42,721 nt of DNA, taken from the NCBI GenBank assembly GCA_944386445.1, contig CALXBD010000007.1:1-42721 (forward strand), given 5' to 3'. Below the pieces are notes generated by a model. That model worked only from the letters and a program-made list of their open reading frames with translations. It had not been told where the DNA came from and searched no databases. A program made the position numbers and the translations under genes. This DNA comes from an uncultured Clostridia bacterium. GTDB lineage: Bacteria; Bacillota; Clostridia; Oscillospirales; Ruminococcaceae. Of the stretch, positions 8,394-16,835 are shown piece by piece. Each line of letters starts with the position of its first letter. Position 1 is the first letter of the stretch.

Positions 8394-10151
8394 GTGTTGC
8401 ATTTGCCAAACCGCAAAAGTCAAAGCCTACTGCAGGGTGCATCGATCCTGGCGGCCTCCACAATCATTGTAAAATTGATTGGGGCGGTCTTCAAAATTCC
8501 TCTGGGGAATATCCTGGACGGAGACGGGATGGGATATTTTTCCACTGCTTACAGCGTTTTTACAATGATATATGCCTTTTCGACGGCCGGCTTGCCATCT
8601 GCTATCGCAAAAATGGTGGCGGAACAATCCGTAAAAGAGCGCTATCGGGATATTCGAAAAATCCATTTCATTTCAACTCGTTTCTTTTTTATTTTGGGTG
8701 TAACCGGATTTCTGATTATGGCGTTGGGCAGCGGCTTGTTTGTCCAGATGGCCAAAACTCCTAATGCCTTGCTTAGTGTCTTGGCAATCGCTCCGGCGAT
8801 TTTCTTCGGATGTATGACATCTGCTTATCGCGGATACTATGAGGGCCTGCGGAATATGACCCCGACAGCGGTATCTCAGGTTGTAGAAGTAGTGGCAAAA
8901 TTGGTATTTGGGCTGGCATTGGCATTCGGTGTGACCAAAGTGGCCCAGAGCCAGTTCGAAGCAGGGGGAGTGGTATTTGGGCAAAAGGCAGCGTCTGCGG
9001 CAGAAATGCAGCAGATAGCAGCGCCTTATGCCGCTGCTGCCGCTATCTTTGGAGTGACACTTTCTACCCTGATAGGAACCGTTTATCTTTTGATTATGTA
9101 TAAGCGTCGGGGCGACGGCATCACTGAGGAAAATCTGAAGTATTCTCCCAGAGCAATGCGGGGAAGAATCTTGCTGGTTCGCCTGGTGAAGATCGCTATT
9201 CCGATTTCGTTGGGATCCATCGTGGCAAATGTGGCTCAATTCATCGATACGTTTACAATTATACGCCGGTTGGATGCAGCGTTTCAAAATTATCCGGCGG
9301 AAATGATGAAGTTGTTCGGCAGTATTATTCCGGCGGAAACCTTGGCGGAAAATGGAGCGGCAAACTTTATTTACGGTTCTTACAGCGGATACGCTTTATC
9401 CATATTTAATCTGGTGCCTGCCTTTACGATCATTTTTGGAAAAAGCGCGCTTCCAAATGTTACAGCAGCTTGGACAGCGCGGGATATGAAGGGAGTCCGG
9501 ATCAATATTGAGTCTCTGATCCGAATGACGACATTGATTGCAGCACCTTTGAGTTTGGGGATTTTTTCCATGGCGGAACCAATTTTAAGTCTGCTTTATC
9601 CGAGCAAGGCTGCAGAAGTGGCAATCGCAGCACCAGTTTTGAGCTTTCAAGGGATCGCATTGATTTTCTTAGGGCTGACATCTCCGTTGTTTGCAGCGTT
9701 GCAGGCAATGGGGCGGGCTGACTTGCCGCCCAAGTTTATGTTAATGGGTGCGGCGCTGAAGTTCGTCGTAAACTATGCAACAATCGGTATTCCCGCAATC
9801 AATGTCCAGGGTGCGGCGGCAGGTACAACAGTTTGTTATGCTGTCATCTTTGTCCTGTGCCTGATATGGCTGGTGAAAATTACAGGAATTCAATTCCGGT
9901 TTTTCCATCTGTTTTGGAAGCCGATTTTGGCAGGAGGCCTTTGCTCAGCTACAGCTTACGGAGTACATGAACTTTTGTCTAAAGCGGTGGGAACGGGGGG
10001 ACTGATTACGCTTGTTTCAATCGCTGCGGGCGGCGTTGTTTATGTAATCTGTGTGCTTTTGGTGCGGGGAATTACAAAAGATGACGTTTTGATGCTGCCA
10101 AAAGGAGAAAAATTTGCAAAACTACTTGCAAAATACAGATTATTGGGTTAG
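8394..10151 (+). CDS. MATE/MOP-family lipid flippase, SpoVB/YabM-like
   Basis: Polytopic membrane protein of the polysaccharide-transport (MurJ/SpoVB) family, up to 585 aa, with about 14 hydrophobic segments spread along its length. The N-terminal pattern (LLQGASILAASTIIVKLIGAVFKIPL) is typical of SpoVB/YabM proteins, which flip lipid-linked wall precursors, some during spore cortex formation. The start is uncertain: GTG 8394 directly abuts TAGGAG, while TTG 8403 in the same frame lies 9 nt from it and is the better-spaced choice; no ATG fits. In Bacillus yabM stands before mazG (yabN), rqcP, yabP, yabQ, divIC and yabR, and the same order holds here, supporting a YabM-equivalent call. Confidence 0.9.
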   Translation: MLHLPNRKSQSLLQGASILAASTIIVKLIGAVFKIPLGNILDGDGMGYFSTAYSVFTMIYAFSTAGLPSAIAKMVAEQSVKERYRDIRKIHFISTRFFFILGVTGFLIMALGSGLFVQMAKTPNALLSVLAIAPAIFFGCMTSAYRGYYEGLRNMTPTAVSQVVEVVAKLVFGLALAFGVTKVAQSQFEAGGVVFGQKAASAAEMQQIAAPYAAAAAIFGVTLSTLIGTVYLLIMYKRRGDGITEENLKYSPRAMRGRILLVRLVKIAIPISLGSIVANVAQFIDTFTIIRRLDAAFQNYPAEMMKLFGSIIPAETLAENGAANFIYGSYSGYALSIFNLVPAFTIIFGKSALPNVTAAWTARDMKGVRINIESLIRMTTLIAAPLSLGIFSMAEPILSLLYPSKAAEVAIAAPVLSFQGIALIFLGLTSPLFAALQAMGRADLPPKFMLMGAALKFVVNYATIGIPAINVQGAAAGTTVCYAVIFVLCLIWLVKITGIQFRFFHLFWKPILAGGLCSATAYGVHELLSKAVGTGGLITLVSIAAGGVVYVICVLLVRGITKDDVLMLPKGEKFAKLLAKYRLLG

Positions 10152-10154
10152 AAT
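10126..10154 (+). promoter_or_regulatory. Promoter for mazG-HU
   Basis: TTGCAA (10126-10131), 17-nt spacer, TAGAAT (10149-10154), overlapping the end of the flippase gene. It places the transcript start about 30 nt before the proposed CTG start of mazG. Confidence 0.65.
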
Positions 10155-10193
10155 GTAGTATAGACCTGTTCGTGAAGAAAAAGAGGGATTTTT

Positions 10194-10997
10194 CTGGACT
10201 TTCAAAGAAAAGAACATTATGAAATGCAGGATCTTCTGCAAATAATGGAAATCTTGCGGGGGGAAAATGGCTGCCCTTGGGATCGGGAACAAACCCACGA
10301 AAGTATCCGCGGGAATTTTATCGAGGAAACTTATGAAGCAGTGGAGGCAATCGATAAAAAGGATACGGCGCTTTTGAGAGAAGAATTGGGGGATGTTCTG
10401 CTGCAGGTAGTATTTCATGCTCGTATGGAAGAGGAGGCAGGATCCTTCGATTTCGGCGATGTAGTCAATGATATCTGTCAGAAACTGATTGTCCGCCACC
10501 CTCATATTTTTTCTGATGTGACAGTGAAGGACACAGAAGAAGTCCTTGACAACTGGGAAGCAATAAAAAATCGGGTGAAGGGTACAAAAACCCAGACGGA
10601 ACGGCTGGAAGCAGTCCCTAAAGTTTATCCCGCGCTGATGCGAAGCCAAAAGGTCGGCAGTCGTGCGGCAAAGGCTGGTATGGATTACCAAAGTGCTGAA
10701 ACTGCGTGGAAGGATCTGGAAAGTGAGCTTGCAGAACTGCAGGGGGCTGTGAAGGAAAAAAGGCAGGGACGCAGTGAAGAAGAAATGGGAGATGTGTTGT
10801 TTACCGTGAGGAATGTGGGCCGCCATTTGGGAATCGACAGCGAATATGCATTGACCCGTTCCTGCGATAAGTTTATTAAGCGCTTTGCTGCAGCAGAGGA
10901 ATTGGCAGAAGAACAAGGCGTAAACATGAAAGATGCATCTTCTGCAGTTTTAGATCAACTGTGGAAGGAAGCAAAAGGAAAAGTTCATTCAAGGTGA
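10194..10997 (+). CDS. mazG: Nucleoside triphosphate pyrophosphohydrolase MazG
   Basis: Hydrolyses (d)NTPs to monophosphates, house-cleaning the nucleotide pool. Two tandem MazG domains are visible. The first has [26 protein letters not shown] and [14 protein letters not shown] (EExxE and ExxD metal-binding helices). The second, from about residue 165, has [18 protein letters not shown]. The first ATG is at 10224, but the frame continues upstream as [10 protein letters not shown], which resembles N-termini of clostridial MazG (xxFxxKexYxxxDLLxIM). The CTG at 10194 lies 6 nt after AAAGAGGG, while ATG 10224 has no ribosome site, so a CTG start is proposed (267 aa). Unlike Bacillus YabN there is no N-terminal tetrapyrrole-methylase domain. 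Confidence 0.93.
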   Translation: MDFQRKEHYEMQDLLQIMEILRGENGCPWDREQTHESIRGNFIEETYEAVEAIDKKDTALLREELGDVLLQVVFHARMEEEAGSFDFGDVVNDICQKLIVRHPHIFSDVTVKDTEEVLDNWEAIKNRVKGTKTQTERLEAVPKVYPALMRSQKVGSRAAKAGMDYQSAETAWKDLESELAELQGAVKEKRQGRSEEEMGDVLFTVRNVGRHLGIDSEYALTRSCDKFIKRFAAAEELAEEQGVNMKDASSAVLDQLWKEAKGKVHSR

Positions 10998-11035
10998 AAA
11001 CCTATGGATATAAAAAATTATGGAGGTCTATGAAT

Positions 11036-11311
11036 ATGACGAAAACCGAACTGATTAACGCTGTTGCGGAGAAAGCTGGTTTCTCTAAGAAAGATGCCGA
11101 TAAGGCAGTGGCTGCTGTGCTGGAAAGCATTACAGATGCCCTGGCAAGCGGTGAGAAGGTTCAGTTGGTTGGCTTTGGCACCTTTGAAGTCCGTGATCGT
11201 GCTGCCCGTGAAGGAAAGAATCCTGCTACTGGCGAAACAATCAAGATTGATGCCACAAAGGTCCCCGCTTTTAAAGCCGGCAAGGCGCTGAAAGACGCAG
11301 TTGCAAAATAA
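11036..11311 (+). CDS. hup: HU-family nucleoid protein
   Basis: A 91-aa DNA-bending, nucleoid-organising protein. The N-terminus [21 protein letters not shown] and the signature [22 protein letters not shown] (DNA-wrapping beta arm) are diagnostic, and length is typical. The start ATG 11036 lies 9 nt after GGAGG (11022-11026); ATG 11030 is too close. It follows mazG by 38 nt and is followed by a strong terminator, so it probably ends the mazG transcript. Confidence 0.97.
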   Translation: MTKTELINAVAEKAGFSKKDADKAVAAVLESITDALASGEKVQLVGFGTFEVRDRAAREGKNPATGETIKIDATKVPAFKAGKALKDAVAK

Positions 11312-11324
11312 GGCATTTGGATTA

Positions 11325-11375
11325 GAAAAGGGCTTTCCTGTCAGCGGCTGTATGCCGTCCAGGAAGGCCCTTTTG
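11325..11375 (+). terminator. Rho-independent terminator after HU
   Basis: Stem GAAAAGGGCTTTCCTG (11325-11340) with CAGGAAGGCCCTTTT (11360-11374), one mismatch region, ending in TTTT. Confidence 0.85.
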
Positions 11376-11398
11376 AATTATGTGAAAGGAAATGTAAT

Positions 11399-11641
11399 AT
11401 GAGACTGGATAAATATTTGAAAATCAGCCGGCTGGTAAAGCGGCGTACAGTTGCGAACGATGCGTGTGACGCAGGAAAAGTGTTGGTAAACGACAAACCG
11501 GCTCGCGCTTCTTATGAGGTAAAGGTGGGGGATGTGATAGAGGTACAGATAGGTGCAAAGCCATTAAAAGCGCGGGTGCTGAGTATCGCGGAATTTGCGA
11601 AGAAAGAAAACGCATCAGATCTGTATGAACTACTGAACTGA
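11399..11641 (+). CDS. rqcP: S4-domain RNA-binding protein RqcP (YabO)
   Basis: An 80-aa protein that is essentially one S4 RNA-binding domain (MRLDKYLKISRLVKRRTVAN..., AGKVLVNDKPARASYEVKVGD). RqcP/YabO acts with RqcH on the large ribosomal subunit in ribosome-associated quality control, helping add alanine tails to stalled chains. Position between HU and yabP matches the Bacillus yab order. The ATG at 11399 follows GAAAGGAAATG-type ribosome sequence (AAAGGA). Length and motifs are normal. Confidence 0.92.
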   Translation: MRLDKYLKISRLVKRRTVANDACDAGKVLVNDKPARASYEVKVGDVIEVQIGAKPLKARVLSIAEFAKKENASDLYELLN

Positions 11642-11684
11642 GACATAACCCGCACCTTACCGGCATAAGAATGAAATGAGAACA

Positions 11685-11723
11685 GGGCCGTCCGCGGAGA
11701 AAGCTGTCAGAGCGGCCTTTTTT
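11685..11723 (+). terminator. Probable terminator after rqcP
   Basis: GGGCCG (11685-11690) pairs with CGGCCT (11713-11718), followed by a run of T to 11723. The stem is short with an internal TCCGCGGA palindrome in the loop. Confidence 0.5.
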
Positions 11724-11751
11724 CAGGAAAATCCGGAAAGGGTGCGTCAAA

Positions 11752-12030
11752 ATGCCAGAAGCAAAAACCTTGAAAATTCCTCATAACTTGATTCTAGAGG
11801 ATCGCAAAAAGTTGACAGTATCGGGAGTACAGGACGTAGATTGTTTCGACGAGAGTACGGTGGTACTGTTTACGAACATGGGAAAATTGGTGGTAAAAGG
11901 CGGCAACTTGCATGTGAATTCCTTTGATATATCCAGTGGGGATTTTTCAATGGAGGGCGATATTGCAGCTTTGGAATACTCTGATGAGCCTCAGGGAAAA
12001 AAGAACTTTCTATGGCGGTTGTTCCGATAG
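11752..12030 (+). CDS. yabP: Sporulation protein YabP
   Basis: A 92-aa YabP-family protein needed for sporulation in Bacillus; the family is restricted to spore formers. Features seen: LILEDRKKLTVSGVQDVDCFDE, LVVKGGNLHVNSFDISSGDFSMEGDI, with a basic C-terminus (LWRLFR). No signal peptide. The ATG is 9 nt after GGAAAGGG. Its partner yabQ follows. Presence of yabP and yabQ is the best evidence in the window that the organism sporulates. Confidence 0.93.
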   Translation: MPEAKTLKIPHNLILEDRKKLTVSGVQDVDCFDESTVVLFTNMGKLVVKGGNLHVNSFDISSGDFSMEGDIAALEYSDEPQGKKNFLWRLFR

Positions 12031-12044
12031 GAAGGGGGAGACGC

Positions 12045-12602
12045 ATGGGGCTTACCGGAGAAGCAATGAGCTTTTTGTATGCGTGCCTGCTGGGAGCAGG
12101 TATGGGAGTGATTTATGATTGCTTCAGGCTGATGAGACTGGTGTCAGGAAACCGGGTCGTTGTTTTTTTTGAGGATTTGCTGTTTTCAGCTATTTGTACA
12201 CTGGCTACGTTGATCTTCTGCATAGGATTTTGCGCAGGAAAAGTACGGCTATATGCCTTGGTAGGCGAAGGGCTGGGGTTTTTAATCTATCATTTTACCG
12301 TGGGCGAATTGGTTATCCGGCTTTTACGTGCGGTGATTTCTTTTATGAAAGCGCTTTTTTTCGGAATATACAAGGTGTTTGTTTTTCCAATCTGGAAAGC
12401 GGCTTGTTTCTTTGCACAAAAAACAAAGAAAATTTTTGTTTCGTTATTACAATGTTTTGGCAGAATGAAAAAAGTGCATAAGTTCCCCTTGCAAGAGCCC
12501 GATAGAATGTTGTATAATGAACATAATAGACACGTGGGTCAAAATAAGGATGGTGTACAGCAGAATGAAAACAAGGAAAAGCAAGGTGAATCGCATTGTT
12601 AA
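12045..12602 (+). CDS. yabQ: Spore cortex biosynthesis protein YabQ
   Basis: Membrane protein of about 185 aa required for spore cortex formation in Bacillus. Hydrophobic segments are near residues 5-25, 40-62 and 65-90, with another around 95-120. The pattern GAGMGVIYDCFRLMR and FFEDLLFSAICTLATLIFCI fits YabQ. The C-terminal tail is charged and hydrophilic. The ATG at 12045 has GAAGGGGGAG just upstream; an ATG at 12012 inside yabP has none. The 3' end holds a promoter for divIC and overlaps divIC in another frame by about 50 nt. Confidence 0.9.
   Translation: MGLTGEAMSFLYACLLGAGMGVIYDCFRLMRLVSGNRVVVFFEDLLFSAICTLATLIFCIGFCAGKVRLYALVGEGLGFLIYHFTVGELVIRLLRAVISFMKALFFGIYKVFVFPIWKAACFFAQKTKKIFVSLLQCFGRMKKVHKFPLQEPDRMLYNEHNRHVGQNKDGVQQNENKEKQGESHC
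12489..12518 (+). promoter_or_regulatory. Internal promoter for divIC inside yabQ
   Basis: TTGCAA (12489-12494), 18-nt spacer, TATAAT (12513-12518). It would let the division gene be expressed in vegetative cells independently of the sporulation genes upstream. Confidence 0.65.
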
Positions 12603-12852
12603 TGTTGCGATTATTGCGATGGTCTGCTATGTCGCTGTCTCATTGGTGACACTTCAAGCGGATATCTCTTCTTACCGGCGGCAGCTGACTGCTCTGGAAA
12701 ATCAGTGCGAGGAGCAGGAACTGATCAACGAGGAAATGAATGGCCTGCTGGAACGTGGTTCCGATTTTGATTATATCGTGAAAATGGCGCGAGAAAAGTT
12801 GGGGCTGATTTTTCCGGAAGAGCGGGTGTTCTACGACGCTGCCGGAAATTAA
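12550..12852 (+). CDS. divIC: Septum formation initiator DivIC/FtsB-like
   Basis: Bitopic membrane protein of the divisome, partner of FtsL and DivIB at the septum. About 100 aa: a short basic cytoplasmic N-terminus (RMKTRKSKVNR), one transmembrane helix (IVNVAIIAMVCYVAVSLVTL), then an extracellular coiled coil (ISSYRRQLTALENQCEEQEL...) and the typical C-terminal ...YIVKMAREKLGLIFPEERVF. The start is uncertain: ATG 12550 and ATG 12565 are both possible and neither has an ideally spaced ribosome site (AAGG lies directly before 12550). The position after yabQ and before yabR matches Bacillus. Confidence 0.9.
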   Translation: MVYSRMKTRKSKVNRIVNVAIIAMVCYVAVSLVTLQADISSYRRQLTALENQCEEQELINEEMNGLLERGSDFDYIVKMAREKLGLIFPEERVFYDAAGN

Positions 12853-12922
12853 CAGCTAATGAGGCAAATTGTGCCGTAATGTGAATGTGCGGCAACCTGT
12901 TAAGGAGGATTATCAGACATTT

Positions 12923-13387
12923 ATGCAGCTTGAAGTAGGGAAAATTTACGAGGGAAAAGTAACTGGAATTACAAAATTCGGTGCTTTTATAGACCTTGGT
13001 GAGAATCAAACCGGAATGGTGCATATTTCAGAGGTCGCGCCAACGTTTGTAAAGGAAATCACAGATTATATCACGGTAGGCGAAACCGTTAAAGTTCGGG
13101 TCCTCAATATCGGTGAGGATGGAAAAATCAGCCTTTCAATCAAACGTGCGGTCGATAATCCACCGGCTCCGCAACGTCAACAGCAATCCCAACAACGTCC
13201 CCGCCAGTCATTTAACGGCGGCGGAAATCGTGGGCCTCGGGATTTTTCTCAGCCCCGTCAGCAGGAAGGCAGTAAGGGATTCGAAGATATGCTGAGCAAG
13301 TTTATGCAGCGCAGTGATGAGAAGATTTCCGATTTGCGGAAGTCTATGGATGGTAAGCGCGGCTCTTATCAGAAACGTCCACGCTAA
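12923..13387 (+). CDS. yabR: S1-domain RNA-binding protein YabR-like
   Basis: A 154-aa protein with one N-terminal S1 domain (VGKIYEGKVTGITKFGAFIDL, GMVHISEVA, VKVRVLNIGEDGKISLSIK). A Gln/Arg/Pro-rich low-complexity linker follows (about residues 75-115), then a short basic tail. Such general stress protein 13/YabR-like proteins bind RNA or ribosomes; the exact role is unknown. The ATG at 12923 begins the S1 homology; the nearest ribosome site (AAGGAGGA, 12902-12909) is 13 nt away, longer than usual. It ends the yab cluster and is followed by a terminator. Confidence 0.88.
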   Translation: MQLEVGKIYEGKVTGITKFGAFIDLGENQTGMVHISEVAPTFVKEITDYITVGETVKVRVLNIGEDGKISLSIKRAVDNPPAPQRQQQSQQRPRQSFNGGGNRGPRDFSQPRQQEGSKGFEDMLSKFMQRSDEKISDLRKSMDGKRGSYQKRPR

Positions 13388-13403
13388 CAAGCAACAATAA
13401 AAA

Positions 13404-13445
13404 CGCCTCGCAGTCAGGAGAAAATTCTGCTGCGGGGCATTTTTG
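13404..13445. terminator. Bidirectional terminator between yabR and dinB
   Basis: GCCTCGCAG (13405-13413) pairs with CTGCGGGGC (13430-13438). The + strand has TTTTT after it and the - strand reads TTTTTATTG, so it can serve both convergent genes. Confidence 0.82.
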
Positions 13446-13454
13446 CGTATGACC

Positions 13455-14693
13455 TCATTCTCCGGCACCGTGGGGGTTGGTCGATTTTTTTCCGACGCCG
13501 ATATCATTATGCAAAATTCTGCCAAAAGAGACGGATTGACGGCCGTAGCGGTCCCGGACCCGGTCGACCGCCTGCTCAAGGCGCTGGCGCTTTTCAGGGT
13601 CACCGGAGGGCTCCTGAGGAGCAAAGAGTGAAAGTTGTTCACCGCCGGACTCGTGAAAGCGGCTGGCAGTAATGGTAATGGAACGGATCGGTTTTTCCGG
13701 ATCCCAGGAGCTATGGATCAGTTCCAAGGCAGCTTCGGCAATGGTTTTGGCAAGATCGGTAGAGCGTGGAAGAATTTTTTGCCGGGAAAGGACCTTGAAT
13801 TTAGGATCTTTTATGGTAACGGCTATGGTCCGGCAGTGGAGTTCGTGACGGCGAAGGCGAGCGGCAACCGAGTCAGCCAAATACAGCACACCGATACGGA
13901 GGTCGTCTTCACAGACAAGATCCCTGCGAAAAGTCATCCCATTCCCGACAGATTTGGGCTCTTCAGGATCATCATAAATAGAAGCAACAGGGCTACTCTC
14001 TTCACCGCGAGCATAAGCGGAAAGGGTGCCGCCAAGCTTGCCGAGTCGCTGCGACAGGATTTTGGGGGCTGTACGCGCCAGATCGCCGATGGTATAGATT
14101 CCCAGCTCCCGCAATGCGGTTCGAGATGACTTGCCAACCATGAGCAGATCAGAAATCGGTAAAGGCCACAGAATTTGGCGATAGTTCTCCCGAGTGATGA
14201 TAGTGGTAGCATCCGGTTTTTTGTAGTCGCTGCCCATTTTGGCGAAAATCTTGTTAAAGGAGACTCCAACCGAAATCGTGATGCCAAGTTCTTCCCGAAC
14301 AGCAGTTCGGATGGAGTTGGCTATTTCCTCGCCGGAACCAAACAGTGCCCGGCTGCCGGTAACATCCAGCCAGGATTCATCAATACTGCAAGGCTCCACC
14401 TGATCGGTGTATCGCTGATAGATAGCGTTGACCAGGCCGGAATAACGGACGTATTCGCTGTGGTGAGGCGGAACCAAGACCAGCTCCGGGCATTTTTGCA
14501 GGGCTTGCCAGACGGTTTCCGCGGTAGCGATGCCGAATTTTTTGGCCGGTTCATTTTTAGCTAAGATGATGCCGTGACGATTTTCCGGATCACCACAGAC
14601 GGCCATAGGAACTGTTTTCAGTTCCGGTCGGAAGACACATTCCACGGAAGCAAAAAAGCTGTTGCAGTCGCAGTGTAAGATGACGCGATCCAT
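13455..14693 (-). CDS. dinB: Y-family DNA polymerase IV DinB
   Basis: Error-prone translesion polymerase, about 412 aa. Catalytic motifs are HCDCNSFFASVE (first Asp and steric-gate Phe region) and CSIDESWLDVT (SIDE, the second metal-binding carboxylates). The helix-hairpin-helix lies around LRELGIYTIGDLA, and a little-finger domain follows (SVGNGMTFRRDL). A C-terminal clamp-binding peptide, QLSLF, is present. The start is Met at 14693 or 14696; the former is 7 nt after GGAAAGGAG. It is divergent from cysK and has its own promoter. No complete Bacillus-type LexA box was found upstream. Confidence 0.95.
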   Translation of the reverse strand: MDRVILHCDCNSFFASVECVFRPELKTVPMAVCGDPENRHGIILAKNEPAKKFGIATAETVWQALQKCPELVLVPPHHSEYVRYSGLVNAIYQRYTDQVEPCSIDESWLDVTGSRALFGSGEEIANSIRTAVREELGITISVGVSFNKIFAKMGSDYKKPDATTIITRENYRQILWPLPISDLLMVGKSSRTALRELGIYTIGDLARTAPKILSQRLGKLGGTLSAYARGEESSPVASIYDDPEEPKSVGNGMTFRRDLVCEDDLRIGVLYLADSVAARLRRHELHCRTIAVTIKDPKFKVLSRQKILPRSTDLAKTIAEAALELIHSSWDPEKPIRSITITASRFHESGGEQLSLFAPQEPSGDPEKRQRLEQAVDRVRDRYGRQSVSFGRILHNDIGVGKKSTNPHGAGE

Positions 14694-14729
14694 CATTCAT
14701 CTCCTTTCCGAACAAATATTTACATTTTA

Positions 14730-14758
14730 AGTATATACGATACAAAGGCTTTTTGCAA
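14730..14758 (-). promoter_or_regulatory. Promoter of dinB
   Basis: On the - strand, TTGCAA (14758-14753), 17-nt spacer, TATACT (14735-14730), about 37 nt before the dinB start. Confidence 0.7.
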
Positions 14759-14850
14759 GGGGATTTTATAAAATGAAATTGCGGCGCGGTGCCTTAACAA
14801 GTGCAAGCGGTAGAAGAGAGCCGCTGAGAAGGCCGCGGAGTGTATCCCGG

Positions 14851-14879
14851 TTGACAGCAGCGGGAAAGAATAGTATCAT
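14851..14879 (+). promoter_or_regulatory. Promoter of the cysK operon
   Basis: TTGACA (14851-14856), 17-nt spacer, TATCAT (14874-14879), giving a leader of about 60 nt. No T-box or SAM-type riboswitch is visible in it. Confidence 0.75.
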
Positions 14880-14944
14880 AAGAATATCCGTTCCGGCTGT
14901 TTCCGATGATACGGCAGCCGGGTTTGAGAAAGGTTGTGTTGAAA

Positions 14945-15877
14945 ATGGCACTTTATCATTCTTTGACAGAATTAGTTGGTCACACTCCCTTGATGGAGCT
15001 GGATCAATATGAGAAAAATCATGGCCTTTGCGGGCGGTTGCTGGCAAAGTTGGAATATTTTAACCCGTTGGGGTCTGTAAAGGATCGTGTGGGCCTGGCA
15101 ATGATCGAGGACGCGGAACAAAACGGACGTCTCCAGGCAGGAGGAACCATCATTGAGCCCACCAGCGGAAATACCGGTATCGGATTGGCGTTTGTAGCGG
15201 CATCCCGGGGCTATCGGTTGATTTTGACAATGCCGGAAACCATGAGCATTGAGCGTCGGAAACTGTTGGCTGCGTTGGGCGCCGAACTGGTGCTGACGGA
15301 AGGAAAACGGGGGATGTCCGGGGCAATCGAGAAGGCGGAAGAGCTGCATAAGGAAATCCCGGGCTCTTTTGTCCCGCTGCAGTTTGAGAATCCGGCAAAT
15401 CCGGCGATTCACCGCGTTACAACCGCCAAGGAGATTTTTGAAGATGCCGGTGGCAAGGTAGATATTTTTGTAGCCGGCGTAGGCACCGGGGGCACCATTA
15501 CCGGCGTGGCACAGGGGCTGCGTGATATGGGGCTTTCTCCGGAGATCGTTGCGGTGGAACCAGCAGGCTCCCCGGTGCTGTCCGGAGGAAAAGCCGGTCC
15601 TCACGGATTGCAGGGGATCGGTGCCGGGTTTGTGCCAGGAATTTTGGACACGAAGCTTTTAAATAAGGTTGTACAGGTGACGGAAGAGGAAGCTTATGCG
15701 GCTTCCCGGGAGCTTGCTCGTACAGAGGGTCTGTTAGTGGGAATTTCTTCCGGAGCAGCTCTTCACGCGGCTGCCCAGCTGGCAAAGTTGCCGGAAAATG
15801 CCGGAAAAACCATTGTAGTTCTGCTGCCTGACAGCGGGGAACGGTATCTGTCCACCCCGCTCTTTGCGGCAGAGTGA
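14945..15877 (+). CDS. cysK: Cysteine synthase A (O-acetylserine sulfhydrylase)
   Basis: PLP-dependent fold-type II enzyme converting O-acetylserine and sulfide to cysteine. At 310 aa it is full length. The PLP lysine is K46 in NPLGSVKDR. The substrate loop [12 protein letters not shown], the phosphate-binding [10 protein letters not shown] and the C-terminal [12 protein letters not shown] are all present. ATG 14945 fits the family N-terminus ([14 protein letters not shown]); TTG 14939 or GTG 14936 are closer to AAAGG and could also be used. It heads a three-gene operon with a 2-hydroxyacid dehydrogenase and a hexapeptide acetyltransferase; no cysE is visible in the window. Confidence 0.95.
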   Translation: MALYHSLTELVGHTPLMELDQYEKNHGLCGRLLAKLEYFNPLGSVKDRVGLAMIEDAEQNGRLQAGGTIIEPTSGNTGIGLAFVAASRGYRLILTMPETMSIERRKLLAALGAELVLTEGKRGMSGAIEKAEELHKEIPGSFVPLQFENPANPAIHRVTTAKEIFEDAGGKVDIFVAGVGTGGTITGVAQGLRDMGLSPEIVAVEPAGSPVLSGGKAGPHGLQGIGAGFVPGILDTKLLNKVVQVTEEEAYAASRELARTEGLLVGISSGAALHAAAQLAKLPENAGKTIVVLLPDSGERYLSTPLFAAE

Positions 15878-15887
15878 GGAGGGGACT

Positions 15888-16835
15888 ATGGAACCGGTTC
15901 TTGTATTGTTTTCTACAAATGCCGCTCATCGTGAAAAGCTAGCTGCTGCGGCCCCTGATGCGGAATTGTTTTTCGGGGCAGATTCTATTCCGGAGGAACG
16001 CCTTTGCCAGGTGCGAGCAGTGCTGGGAAATCCCTCCGCAGCGCTTTTGAAAAAGCTGCCGGCTTTGGAACTGGTCCAACTCAATTCGGCAGGTATCGGT
16101 AATTATGCGGATCCCGCAGTCCTGCCGGAACATGTCGTACTGACGAATGCGTCAGGAGCTTATGGGCCGGGAATCGCGGAGCATATGCTGGGGCTGGCAC
16201 TGGGGCTGATGAAAAAGCTTCATCGCTATCGTGATAATCAGCGTGCCGGGAAATGGCTGGATGAGGGGACAGTATCCACGTTTATCGGAGCGTCCGTGTT
16301 GGTTGTGGGCTTGGGCGACATCGGCAGGGAATTTGCGAAACGTGCAAATGCTCTAGGAGCAAAGGTTACGGGAATTAAACGGACTCCTGGAATTTGTCCG
16401 GAATATGTGGAACGGCTGTATACGCTGGATAAATTGGACGATTGTCTTCCGAGTGCGGACATTGTTTTCCTGAGTCTGCCGGATACGCCGATAACCAAAG
16501 GACTTATGGGAAAAGAGCGCCTTGCCCGGATGAAGAAAGGTGCCATTCTCTTGAATGCGGGCCGGGGGACAGCGGTGAATACCGAAGCCCTTTGCGATGC
16601 GGTAGAATCGGGCCATTTAAGCGGAGCAGGACTGGATGTGATCGATCCGGAGCCGCTTCCGGAAGGACATCGTGCCTGGAAAATCCGGGACATTTTCCTG
16701 ACCCCGCATGTTTCCGGATATTTTCACCTGCCGTATACCCACGACCGGATCGTGGATATCTGTGCGGAAAATCTGAGACGCTTTTTTGCCGGGGAGCCCC
16801 TGCAACATTTGGTCAACCGGAAGGAAGGGTATTGA
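15888..16835 (+). CDS. D-isomer-specific 2-hydroxyacid dehydrogenase
   Basis: NAD(P)-dependent oxidoreductase of 315 aa, of the phosphoglycerate/glyoxylate/hydroxypyruvate reductase family. The Rossmann motif is VVGLGDIGREFA. Catalytic residues lie in NAGRGTAV (Arg), DVIDPEPLP (Glu) and LTPHVSG (His). There is no ACT domain, so it is not a standard long SerA; its N-terminal catalytic half is divergent. ATG 15888 follows GAGGAGGGG. It lies 10 nt after cysK and its stop overlaps the next ATG (TGATG), indicating coupling. Substrate unknown; a 3-carbon hydroxyacid linked to serine/cysteine metabolism is a reasonable guess from context. Confidence 0.9.
   Translation: MEPVLVLFSTNAAHREKLAAAAPDAELFFGADSIPEERLCQVRAVLGNPSAALLKKLPALELVQLNSAGIGNYADPAVLPEHVVLTNASGAYGPGIAEHMLGLALGLMKKLHRYRDNQRAGKWLDEGTVSTFIGASVLVVGLGDIGREFAKRANALGAKVTGIKRTPGICPEYVERLYTLDKLDDCLPSADIVFLSLPDTPITKGLMGKERLARMKKGAILLNAGRGTAVNTEALCDAVESGHLSGAGLDVIDPEPLPEGHRAWKIRDIFLTPHVSGYFHLPYTHDRIVDICAENLRRFFAGEPLQHLVNRKEGY

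Noticed and set aside
8354..8764. A 136-codon frame overlapping the start of the flippase gene
   Set aside because: Out of frame with the clear membrane protein and with no family-like sequence.
14701..14760. Possible LexA/SOS box upstream of dinB (CGAAC at 14708-14713)
   Set aside because: Only a half-site is visible; the second half of the CGAAC-N4-GTTCG type is missing.
14710..14944. T-box or SAM riboswitch before cysK
   Set aside because: No T-box sequence (TGGNACC), specifier stem or terminator/antiterminator pair could be found.
14773..15012. A 79-aa + strand frame before cysK with an AAGGGG sequence upstream
   Set aside because: It spans the cysK promoter and overlaps the cysK start in another frame; arginine-rich composition gives no family-like text.
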